Origin: Helicobacteraceae bacterium
GTDB taxonomy: Bacteria; Campylobacterota; Campylobacteria; Campylobacterales; SZUA-545
DNA: 6,370 nucleotides
Assembly: GCA_031273735.1 (NCBI GenBank)
Contig: JAISRI010000063.1
Span: forward strand, 1-6,370
Direction of reading: 5' to 3'
This document shows positions 1-6,344 of the stretch, in pieces. Under the pieces are notes generated by a model. The model saw only the letters and a program-made list of their open reading frames with translations, was not told where the DNA came from and ran no database searches. The stretch's first letter is position 1. Every line of letters starts with the position of its first letter. Made by a program: the position numbers and the translations under genes.

Positions 1-2
1 CT

Positions 3-1775
3 TTAACGCGACAAAGCGCGGTTAAACTCCGGCGCGATCGCCTTTAGCGCCGCGATAATCTCTTCCGCGTTTTGCGATCGCGTTAGACGCTCGATCTGCT
101 CTAAAAGCGCGGCAAAATCTACGGCTGTCGGTTTGCCTACAAAGATAGAGGGATACTTTGTAGTTTTATCGTTTTCATCGATCAATAACTCTTCATAAAG
201 TTTTTCGCCCGGTCGCAAACCCGTATAAACGATCCCAAGCCCCCGTTTATCCGCCAAAGCCAACATCTTTTCAGCCATATCGGCGATCTTGACGGGCGCG
301 CCCATATCCAACACAAAAATCTCGCCGCCGCTTGATTGCGAAGCCGCCTGCAAAACAAGCTCGCACGCCTCGCCTACAAGCATAAAATAACGCGTGATTT
401 CAGGGTGCGTTACGGTAAGCGGTTTGTTCTCCTCGATCAAACGGCGAAAACGCGGGATCACCGATCCGCTCGAACCCAACACGTTGCCAAACCGCACCGC
501 CGCAAGCCGCGTGCCGCCGCTTGGAACGTTTTGCAAGTAGAGTTCGCAGACGCGCTTCGTCGCGCCCATAACGTTTGTAGGGCGGACGGCTTTATCGGTC
601 GAAATTAGCGTGAAAATCTCCGCGTTATGTTTGATCGCCGCGTTGATACAGTTTTTTGTCCCGATCACGTTGTTGATCACAGCCGCTTTTGGGTTTGCCT
701 CGACTAGCGGAACGTGTTTATACGCGGCGGCATGCAGGACGATCTGCGGTTTTGTCCGCTCAAAAAGCTCGTCGATCGCCTCGCCATCGGCGACGTTTAT
801 CATCTCTAACCGCGCGCTTTCGATCTCCTCGCCGATCGAATAAAGATTATATTCGCTCGAATCGACCAAAATCAGCTCGCTCGCGCCGTATCGCGCCGCT
901 TGGCGGGAGAGTTCGCTTCCGATCGAACCGCCCGCGCCCGTAATTAGGACTTTTTTATCTTTTATAAACGCGGCGATCGCCTCTTTATCAAGATCTTTGG
1001 GGTTTCGCGCCAATAGATCTTCGATCTTTAGCCTTTGTAAATCGACGCTTTGTTCGCCCAATCTTGCAATCTGAACGTTTTTGATTCCGGCTTCGCTAAG
1101 ACGATCGTAAATCTCTTTTAGCGGCGGGGAGCGTTCGTCAAGCGCGATTATCGCCGATCGAACGCCGTATTTTACGGATAGCTTTTGTAGATCGTCGAAA
1201 TTAACCGCCTCAAGCCCGTGAATAAGTTGCGCGCGTTTGGCAAGATCGGAATCGACGAAAAATCGCGCCGCGTATCGATCGCGATTAAGCGAACGAAGAA
1301 GCCTAACGCCATTTTCGTTCGCGCTTACGATCGCGATGGCGATCGCCGTTTTTTTCGGCGCTTTTTGTTCCAAAAACAGGCGTTTAGTTACGCGCAAAGC
1401 GCCTATGAGCAGGATCGACAACGCGCCGTCGATAAAGACAATCGATTTTGCAAACGACGGCAAGTCGCTTCCAAAAAGGCGGCTTGCGGCTAAAAAAAGA
1501 ACGAAAAAAAACGAATAGGCAAGAATATGCGCCAACGCTAGTCTTTGCAAACCGTCGAGAGAAAAAAAGCGCCAAGGAACGCGATAAACGCTGAAAACGC
1601 CAAACGCGGCGATCTTTAGCGCGCACAAAACGGCGAAATAGATCCATAACCCCTCAAAGAAAGGTTCTGGAATCTCGAAATTAAACCGCAAAAGATAGGC
1701 TAGATAAAAGGATACAAACGATAAAACCGCGTCGAAAAATAGAAAAAAACCAAGCCTTTTAGCCGCGTCGCTCAT
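3..1775 (-). CDS. pglF: PglF-type membrane-bound UDP-GlcNAc 4,6-dehydratase
   Basis: The product is a 590-residue inner-membrane nucleotide-sugar dehydratase of the PglF/WbpM/FlaA1-like family. In the known family it removes water from UDP-GlcNAc to give the UDP-4-keto-6-deoxy sugar, the first step toward UDP-diNAc-bacillosamine for protein N-glycans. Four hydrophobic segments lie near residues 8-29, 42-63, 79-98 and 110-128. A first Rossmann-like domain covers about 140-260. The catalytic SDR domain starts with the NAD-binding TGAGGSIG at 279-286, with the nucleotide-binding acid D305. The active-site stretch has T393, D394, K395, M403 and K407, with Met where ordinary SDRs have Tyr; this matches the T395/D396/K397/M405 set known for C. 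jejuni PglF. RPGEKLYEELL lies at 521-531. The length equals that of C. jejuni PglF. The ATG overlaps the upstream stop by 4 bases (ATGA), which implies translational coupling. No other pgl genes are visible, so a role in capsule, LPS or flagellin sugars remains possible. Confidence 0.95.
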   Translation of the reverse strand: MSDAAKRLGFFLFFDAVLSFVSFYLAYLLRFNFEIPEPFFEGLWIYFAVLCALKIAAFGVFSVYRVPWRFFSLDGLQRLALAHILAYSFFFVLFLAASRLFGSDLPSFAKSIVFIDGALSILLIGALRVTKRLFLEQKAPKKTAIAIAIVSANENGVRLLRSLNRDRYAARFFVDSDLAKRAQLIHGLEAVNFDDLQKLSVKYGVRSAIIALDERSPPLKEIYDRLSEAGIKNVQIARLGEQSVDLQRLKIEDLLARNPKDLDKEAIAAFIKDKKVLITGAGGSIGSELSRQAARYGASELILVDSSEYNLYSIGEEIESARLEMINVADGEAIDELFERTKPQIVLHAAAYKHVPLVEANPKAAVINNVIGTKNCINAAIKHNAEIFTLISTDKAVRPTNVMGATKRVCELYLQNVPSGGTRLAAVRFGNVLGSSGSVIPRFRRLIEENKPLTVTHPEITRYFMLVGEACELVLQAASQSSGGEIFVLDMGAPVKIADMAEKMLALADKRGLGIVYTGLRPGEKLYEELLIDENDKTTKYPSIFVGKPTAVDFAALLEQIERLTRSQNAEEIIAALKAIAPEFNRALSR

Positions 1776-2008
1776 AGCGCTTCTTTGGCGATCGCGCCTA
1801 TTTGCGAAGAAAGAACCTCGAAACGCGCTTTATCGAGATAGTAGATTTTATCGTCGATCTTTAGCTCGTAGCAGTCGGCGTCTAGCTTGTTTAGCGAGAT
1901 TTCCCGCGCGATGCCAAGCTCCGCCTCTTTTTTAGCTACAAGCGCGTTTATTCGCTCAAGATCGCTCAGTATGCCGTTAAGCGCCGATTCTATCGATTCA
2001 TCCGCCAT
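1772..2008 (-). CDS. small hypothetical protein coupled to pglF
   Basis: I do not recognise this 78-residue protein. It has no signal peptide or membrane segment and is acidic to neutral, so it is probably cytoplasmic. Residues about 5-35 are helix-prone with heptad-like spacing of I, L and A (a possible short coiled coil). They are followed by a compact segment with alternating hydrophobics (CYELKIDDKIYYLDKARFEV), suggesting two beta strands and a closing helix that ends in KEAL. The ATG is chosen because GAGG lies 4 bases upstream (2013-2016) and a TATAAT element lies about 40 bases upstream. Its TGA overlaps the pglF ATG by 4 bases, so the two are very likely co-transcribed and translationally coupled. 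The coupling suggests a partner or regulator of the membrane dehydratase, but nothing in the sequence proves this. Confidence 0.8.
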   Translation of the reverse strand: MADESIESALNGILSDLERINALVAKKEAELGIAREISLNKLDADCYELKIDDKIYYLDKARFEVLSSQIGAIAKEAL

Positions 2009-2048
2009 TTTGCCTCTATTTTATAATACGCCCAAACGCAAAGAGCAT

Positions 2049-2054
2049 ATTATA
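2049..2054 (-). promoter_or_regulatory. sigma70-type -10 element for the small gene and pglF
   Basis: A perfect TATAAT lies on the minus strand, 40 bases before the ATG at 2008. A start site near 2042 would give a leader of about 34 bases containing GAGG (2013-2016). No good -35 is seen at the usual spacing: the hexamer 17 bases upstream is TAGAAC, matching TTGACA at 3 of 6 positions. Weak -35 elements are normal for Campylobacterota sigma70 promoters. The upstream flank is AT-rich. The call rests on the motif and its position only. Confidence 0.55.
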
Positions 2055-2075
2055 ACGCCAATTTAAGAAACGTTC

Positions 2076-2203
2076 TATTCTCCGCGCCATATCGAGTTTT
2101 TCGCGTTAGTCGACGATTACGCCGAATCGGGACATATCCGATTTCTCCCGTTTTACGGCGAATAAAAACCGAATCTGTTTAGATTACGTTTTTGCGGAGA
2201 ATA
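2076..2203. repeat. nested inverted repeats, possible structured RNA
   Basis: The 10-base arm TATTCTCCGC (2076-2085) is perfectly complementary to GCGGAGAATA (2194-2203). Inside it, CGCCG (2120-2124) pairs with CGGCG (2156-2160). Inside that, AATCGG (2125-2130) pairs with CCGATT (2138-2143) across a 7-base loop. CGGGA (2128-2132) and TCCCG (2146-2150) offer a competing pairing. The nesting is compatible with a folded RNA or a decayed small mobile element, but the strand is unknown and no family is recognised. Chance cannot be excluded. Confidence 0.25.
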
Positions 2204-2263
2204 TCGCCTTTTACCGATCGCTTTTTAGTCGCCGTGGATCGAAAATTATCGGTTGCAAAATTA

Positions 2264-2287
2264 GGGATCGGAATATGTTCCGACCCC
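2264..2287 (-). terminator. probable intrinsic terminator of the giant surface gene
   Basis: Read on the minus strand, the arm GGGGTCGGAA (2287-2278), the loop CATA and the arm TTCCGATCCC (2273-2264) make a 10-bp stem with one G-U wobble. The stem begins about 27 bases after the stop codon of the giant gene and is followed by TAATTTT, a moderate T tract. On the plus strand the same stem has an A-C mismatch and no T tract, which supports minus-strand use. The imperfect T run lowers certainty. Confidence 0.55.
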
Positions 2288-2314
2288 ATATGCGCCCTTG
2301 CTAAATAAGGCGTT

Positions 2315-5300
2315 TTATCGCCCCAATCTTATCGGAGCGCGATCTCGCGTCGAATTGTCGTCATAGTGGCGACCGCCCGCTCTAGCGCCGTATCCTCCCC
2401 ACTCGTCCTTATCGGGCGGAAGAAACTCGATCGTGCCGCAAGGACGCTCGAAGCAATGTTGTCGGGTTTCTATACTCCCGCCATCGTTATAGCCGCTATC
2501 CTTGCCGAATGGATGATGCCAAAGATAGGTCGGCAGATCGGTAAGGTGCGAAACAAATCTACGCGGTCTAGGATTGGCGAAATCATATTTAAATTGATAC
2601 TGTTGCCCGTTAAGTAAATAGACGCTCGCAATCGTTCCCGATCCTAAATCCGTCCTTATTTTCGCCTCCGTAACGCCATCAACGGGATTGCTAGGATTCG
2701 ATGGATCGTATATGCGATACCAACCCGCGCTAGAGGCTAAAGCGCTTGGAGAATTAAAGTCGCCTCTAACGCCGTCGGCGCTTCCTATACGATCGCTAAA
2801 GTAGTCGATCGCGTAGCTTACGTTCGTCTCTTCGGTTTTTACGCTAACGTCCGGTAGATGCGCTCTACCATAGATAAAGTCGACTTTTTTGAACTCTCCC
2901 GCCAAAGCCTCAGTCCAACCGGCGCTTCCAATAACGTTATCCTCATCTTCTAACGAAAGGTTAAAGTCGGCGACGGGATCGGTTGGGGACGCGGCGTTCA
3001 TAAATAGCGCCGGTTTTGGCTTTCTAAGACTGCGGTTAAAGTTAATGGCGTAGGTTAGGTTAGCCTCGCCGTTTTTCCATACGCTTGCGGGCGTAATGAT
3101 AGGATCAACGCTGACTTTATCCCAATAACCTCCCCAACGATCCTTAGGATTCTCAAGGACTTCCCCAGGCATATCGCCGTCCGTCGATTGTATAAAGTTG
3201 AGGGAGTGGTTGATATCCTTGCTATAGTTGCCGTCGCTATATCTATCAGTAACCTTGCCTTTCGCGTTTAACGCTTGCGCGTCGGTCGTAACTACGACAA
3301 ACTGACCGTTGTCGCTCGTAAGATCTGTCTGGTTCTGATCGGCGTAATAAACGTATGAGGCGTCGCTCTTATACTTGGTAGGACCCGTGATTGTCATCTT
3401 GGTAATGTTGAACTCTGCGGGCGGTACCGTTACTTCGCCGATCTGACGTCTAATCTCGCAACCTATCTTGCCCCAATTGGTATTTGAGGCTTTAGTTCCC
3501 GTTACGTTTACATCCGCGGAATCGCCGCCGACTTCGCAATCGTTTTTCCAACGAATATCCGAATACGCCGCGCCATAATCGACGTTTTGATCTTTTATCG
3601 TCCATTCTTTATCGTGTAGCCATAATTCGATTATGCCGACGTTGTCGTAGCCTATCTTATTGACCTGCGCCTTATTGGGATCAACGCCGCTAAAGGTGAT
3701 ATTGGCGTCGACATATTCGGTTATATCGTCGCCTATTTTCTTGTCGATCGCCTGAATGCAAAGCCCGTTATCTGCCTTGCAAGGTTGCGCAAGCGAATCT
3801 CTTTTATAGCCAACCGTCGCCTCAGCGTTAATGCTACCGTCCGGAAGCGCTTCATATGGCGGCGATTTGCCGTATGAAACTCCAGAAATTAACTTGCCCT
3901 TATATACGCCTCCGCTTATAGAAGGGCGCAGACTAAAATAAGAGGCGTTAATTTCGCCGTTTGTTTCGCATGCGCCTCCGCCTATTTCGGCAATTGTAGA
4001 GCAACTAGACGCCAAAACCTGCACTACCGCCTCTGGGGAAGCCTTTAGACTGCCTTTCCAAATAAATACGATAGGGTTTGCTTTAAGGTCTTGGGTATCG
4101 GCGATCGCCGCGCATTTATAGTCGTTTATTGTGTCGGGCGATAGAGGCGCGGGATTTTGATTGCCCTCTATAGCGTTTGGCGTATAGATAAAAGGCGCGC
4201 TCGCGTTCGCTAAGTTAGCGATGGAAAGTTTAACGCATAATAAGCCGTTATAGCTATTGTTATCTAGCGGAACGACTTTGATTCTAATATCTTTTGACTC
4301 GACGCCGCTAGAAGAGATTGTTCTTGTTTTACCCGTATCTTCCGCTATTTTGGTAAAGGTCGCGGGAGGATCGTCTTTAATTGGATCGAGACTATCGTCG
4401 TAAGCGCCCGCCTCTTTGGGAGCTGGGGAGGACTTAGGCGGGGAAGCGCCGTAGCTATCTGGGGTAACGCCGACATAGTGCGAGTAGGTATATGGAAGCT
4501 GTTGCGTATCTGTCCTATGCGCTAACGCTTGGTCGTCGCAGTTTTTAACTTCGCCGTTATTATCAAAGGTAAAACCTAACCAAGCTTCGCTCCAACCGGT
4601 TTCACCCGCCCCCAACCCTGCGACAAAAAACTTAAGTCCGCCTTGAGGGCTACCTGCACCGTAGTCGCCGCGCTTCAATACCCTGCACTTATTGCTTGAT
4701 AGATAAAAACCTGCGGGAAGCGTTTCTTCTGCCATAGCGTTTAACTTAACGGCAATAGCCCAATTCGAATCCGAATCAAAGATTGTTCCCCAACTATCGT
4801 AAAGCGGCGCGAGCTTCCCATTATGAAAAATTATGTCATTATCATAACTGTTGATTTCTGATAATGCGGGATTGGCGCTTGTATGCACTTCGCTATTCGC
4901 TATCCCCATAGGTCCGTATGGCCACATCGTTCCGCTCCCGCTGTGAACCGCCTCGAAGGTGCCGCAATACGGCGCGTTGCCCGCGCAAATTGAATTATCG
5001 ACTAAAAATAAGACGTCTTCTCCAGGATTCTTGCTCCCTCCATAGCTTCCGCCATGATTGTGCATTTGTCGCGTATGGTTCAAAACTGTGCCTACATAAT
5101 TTGCCCACCCGTCGTTGTGTCCGCTATATGAAGTGGCGACCTTTCCTTTATCCAAGAACTTTTGCATATTCTTAAACCTATCGTCGCTCGTAGGCACAAA
5201 CAGCGTCAGTCCCAACTGCATAACGGTACTATCGGTCGCGTCGTGAACGCTTTCGGTATTGCGCCCGTCAAGCGCTAAAAATACGGTCGTTACTTGGTCT

Positions 5301-6208
5301 CCGCCCGCGTAGTCGTCCATTATGCAATAAACGACAAACGGAATTCTTTGGTTAAAAGGCGAGTTGATAAGGTAAAAGCCGTCGGCGGACGCTTTCAAGT
5401 CGCTTTTAATATGCTTACACGATTGGTAGAGCCTATCTTCTGGCTTGCTCGCGTCTTTGCGCTCGACGTATTTATAATCGGGAAGTTGCTTGAGGGTTAC
5501 GCCTGCCGTAGCTTCGCAATTTCCGTTTCCTTTAGTATGTCCCGACAAATTGATTTTAACGGCTTGATAATTGTAGCCATATATTAGCGTCTCCTGCCGA
5601 TGAACGCCATCAGTATTACCTCCGCAGTTAATGAACCCGATCGTGTCCCAATTATTAGGCAGATCTATCGCCAAACTTGTGCCAATCAGATTAATATTGG
5701 CAAACTCAAAGCGCTGTGCAAGCGAAATCTTATCGGCGCCTATATTGATTTTTATGCCGAAGATTGGGTCGCCGAGCTTTCCCGTCATACCCGCTTCGGT
5801 TCCAAGACCTTTGCGGTTATGGGGATAGTAATAGTTTCGCGACGTAAAATTAGCGCTACCAACCAAGCCCGTAAATGCGAAATTGCTGTTTGGCTGGTAA
5901 GTAAGAGTTGCGCCGTTCGGACTAGGATATGTCCTGACCTGCTTGGTTATCTTGGGATCGGATATTGGCAGAGGCAGCCATACTTCGCTTCCTTTGCAAT
6001 AGACCAACATCGGTTCTTTGAACGAATTAGCTCCCGCTTTGGGTTTAACGATATAGTAGCCGTTTCCAAGATCGACTTCGCTATCTATGCCCGCTCCCGC
6101 GCAAGCGGCGTGAAGCGAAGTCGCCATAGCGACCATTACGGCAAAAGCCGCGACCAAACGTTTGACGGGGCAAAACCCGCCAAAATCATAAAATAATGAC
6201 GTTTTCAT
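2315..6208 (-). CDS. giant exported mosaic protein, GON-like and fibrinogen-like, adhesin candidate
   Basis: The product is 1297 residues, probably a cell-surface or secreted adhesin or lectin-like protein. The chosen ATG has AAGGAGG 6 bases upstream and opens directly into a signal peptide; the open frame continues 53 codons further upstream without a better start. The order is: signal peptide 1-34; GON-like domain about 35-235; fibrinogen-like segment about 261-570, opening with SCKHIKSD and FVVYCIMDD; a Pro/Ser linker about 586-600; then a long beta-type region about 615-1215 and a terminal block about 1219-1297 containing LTDLPTYLWHHPFGKD. The C-terminal half resembles, from memory, large MshQ/DUF6701-like surface proteins of Campylobacterota; this is a weak call. 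The exported part has 20 cysteines, suggesting disulfides. Eleven D/E-x-N-x-S/T sequons fall between 752 and 1287. No LPXTG, autotransporter barrel or other anchor is seen, so its retention on the surface is unexplained. A 17-base G tract lies 120 bases before the start. Confidence 0.9.
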   Translation of the reverse strand: MKTSLFYDFGGFCPVKRLVAAFAVMVAMATSLHAACAGAGIDSEVDLGNGYYIVKPKAGANSFKEPMLVYCKGSEVWLPLPISDPKITKQVRTYPSPNGATLTYQPNSNFAFTGLVGSANFTSRNYYYPHNRKGLGTEAGMTGKLGDPIFGIKINIGADKISLAQRFEFANINLIGTSLAIDLPNNWDTIGFINCGGNTDGVHRQETLIYGYNYQAVKINLSGHTKGNGNCEATAGVTLKQLPDYKYVERKDASKPEDRLYQSCKHIKSDLKASADGFYLINSPFNQRIPFVVYCIMDDYAGGDQVTTVFLALDGRNTESVHDATDSTVMQLGLTLFVPTSDDRFKNMQKFLDKGKVATSYSGHNDGWANYVGTVLNHTRQMHNHGGSYGGSKNPGEDVLFLVDNSICAGNAPYCGTFEAVHSGSGTMWPYGPMGIANSEVHTSANPALSEINSYDNDIIFHNGKLAPLYDSWGTIFDSDSNWAIAVKLNAMAEETLPAGFYLSSNKCRVLKRGDYGAGSPQGGLKFFVAGLGAGETGWSEAWLGFTFDNNGEVKNCDDQALAHRTDTQQLPYTYSHYVGVTPDSYGASPPKSSPAPKEAGAYDDSLDPIKDDPPATFTKIAEDTGKTRTISSSGVESKDIRIKVVPLDNNSYNGLLCVKLSIANLANASAPFIYTPNAIEGNQNPAPLSPDTINDYKCAAIADTQDLKANPIVFIWKGSLKASPEAVVQVLASSCSTIAEIGGGACETNGEINASYFSLRPSISGGVYKGKLISGVSYGKSPPYEALPDGSINAEATVGYKRDSLAQPCKADNGLCIQAIDKKIGDDITEYVDANITFSGVDPNKAQVNKIGYDNVGIIELWLHDKEWTIKDQNVDYGAAYSDIRWKNDCEVGGDSADVNVTGTKASNTNWGKIGCEIRRQIGEVTVPPAEFNITKMTITGPTKYKSDASYVYYADQNQTDLTSDNGQFVVVTTDAQALNAKGKVTDRYSDGNYSKDINHSLNFIQSTDGDMPGEVLENPKDRWGGYWDKVSVDPIITPASVWKNGEANLTYAINFNRSLRKPKPALFMNAASPTDPVADFNLSLEDEDNVIGSAGWTEALAGEFKKVDFIYGRAHLPDVSVKTEETNVSYAIDYFSDRIGSADGVRGDFNSPSALASSAGWYRIYDPSNPSNPVDGVTEAKIRTDLGSGTIASVYLLNGQQYQFKYDFANPRPRRFVSHLTDLPTYLWHHPFGKDSGYNDGGSIETRQHCFERPCGTIEFLPPDKDEWGGYGARAGGRHYDDNSTRDRAPIRLGR
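2348..3955 (-). other. cluster of eleven acidic N-glycosylation sequons
   Basis: In the C-terminal half of the giant protein, D/E-x-N-x-S/T occurs with Asn at residues 754, 836, 901, 934, 959, 994, 1000, 1050, 1083, 1129 and 1285. Only one other N-x-S/T site is present there (N1058). The N-terminal 750 residues have five N-x-S/T sites (N120, N220, N377, N650, N668), none with an acid at -2. This is the recognition pattern of the Campylobacter oligosaccharyltransferase PglB. The sequons are read directly; modification is inferred. Confidence 0.75.
4499..5428 (-). other. fibrinogen-like segment of the giant protein
   Basis: Residues about 261-570. The opening SCKHIKSD, then DGFYLI and FVVYC about 30 residues later, follows the pattern SCxxI...DGxYxI...xVYCDM that starts fibrinogen C-terminal-like domains. 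The usual GGGWT after the YCDM motif is not kept: here YCIMDDYAGGD is followed by QVTTVF. A Gly/His-rich stretch (383-392) and DSDSNW (478-483) follow. Only the N-terminal part of the fold is clearly recognisable, so the right boundary is approximate. Confidence 0.5.
5504..6106 (-). other. GON-like domain of the giant protein
   Basis: Residues about 35-235. The pattern GYYIVKP...MLVYCKG (50-72), then FTSRNYYYPHNRKGLGT (121-137), FGIKINI (150-156), a hydrophobic FEFANINLIG stretch (167-176), INCGG (193-197) and VKINLSG (217-223) fits the GON domain known from metazoan ADAMTS proteases and some secreted bacterial proteins. The Cys spacing (C71, C195) also fits. It is recognised from memory of the family, without a profile search. 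No protease domain is present, so this is likely a binding module. Confidence 0.5.
6107..6208 (-). other. signal peptide of the giant protein
   Basis: Residues 1-34: a long polar N-region (residues 1-16) ends in KR at 16-17, then a hydrophobic core LVAAFAVMVAMA (18-29), then SLHA with cleavage likely after A34 or A37. The first Cys after the core is C36, but H33-A34-A35 before it lacks Leu at -3, so a lipoprotein reading is weak. The Sec pathway is the likely route. Confidence 0.85.
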
Positions 6209-6214
6209 AAAAAA

Positions 6215-6221
6215 CCTCCTT
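6215..6221 (-). promoter_or_regulatory. strong Shine-Dalgarno deciding the giant gene start
   Basis: AAGGAGG on the minus strand lies 6 bases before the ATG at 6208. It is a full anti-16S match at ideal spacing. It is the main reason to reject the 53-codon longer frame that opens at a TTG near 6367, whose extra residues look unlike a protein N-terminus and would bury the signal peptide. Confidence 0.9.
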
Positions 6222-6327
6222 GAAGTAAATATGAGCCTTTGAAACCAATTGAAGAAAATTTGCGCGTTATCCGCAAAACTAGATGCGCCGCCGTTAAGCG
6301 TTCTCCCCGAAGCTTGACCTAACTTCT

Positions 6328-6344
6328 GGGGGGGGGGGGGGGGG
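6328..6344. repeat. homopolymeric G17 tract (C17 on the coding strand), phase-variation candidate
   Basis: Seventeen uninterrupted G, the only such run in the window, lie 120 bases before the start of the giant gene. Long poly-G/C tracts change length by slipped-strand mispairing and switch surface genes in Campylobacter and Helicobacter. At length 17 the incoming frame passes straight through into the giant gene frame. One base fewer meets TAG at 6321-6319; one more meets TAA at 6296-6294. Its position outside the main coding region suggests either a transcription effect or switching of an upstream frame. The exact length is uncertain because homopolymers are error-prone in sequencing. Confidence 0.85.

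Larger units (their letters stand above)
2009..2314. other. intergenic region between the giant surface gene and the pglF unit
   Basis: This 306-base gap has no convincing gene. From right to left it holds a terminator-like hairpin (2264-2287), a set of nested inverted repeats (2076-2203) and the promoter of the small gene (2049-2054). The plus strand has two short open frames without start codons: about 32 codons from 2067 to 2162 and about 64 codons from 2110 to 2301. They are not linked by a convincing start or ribosome site, so I do not call them genes. A second TATAAT (2022-2027) on the plus strand points into this gap but has no gene downstream. Confidence 0.6.

Noticed and set aside
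2022..2027. Plus-strand TATAAT as a divergent promoter
   Set aside because: No plus-strand gene follows, and the motif arises within the AT-rich leader of the minus-strand small gene.
2067..2301. Two overlapping start-less plus-strand frames whose translations look partly protein-like (for example FYSPRHIEFF and LDYVFAENIAFY), suggesting a frameshifted gene remnant
   Set aside because: No start codon or ribosome site, no recognised family, and lengths of 32 and 64 codons are ordinary for this base composition. They would need a homology hit to be called a pseudogene.
6098..6109. Lipoprotein processing at C36
   Set aside because: The residues before the Cys are H-A-A rather than a proper lipobox with Leu at -3, and ordinary signal peptidase I sites are available at A34 and A37.
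5600..6196. 198-codon open frame on the plus strand, opposite the GON-like part of the giant gene
   Set aside because: It is antisense to a strongly supported coding region with a signal peptide and perfect ribosome site. Its own translation has no recognisable domain and looks like a reverse-frame shadow.
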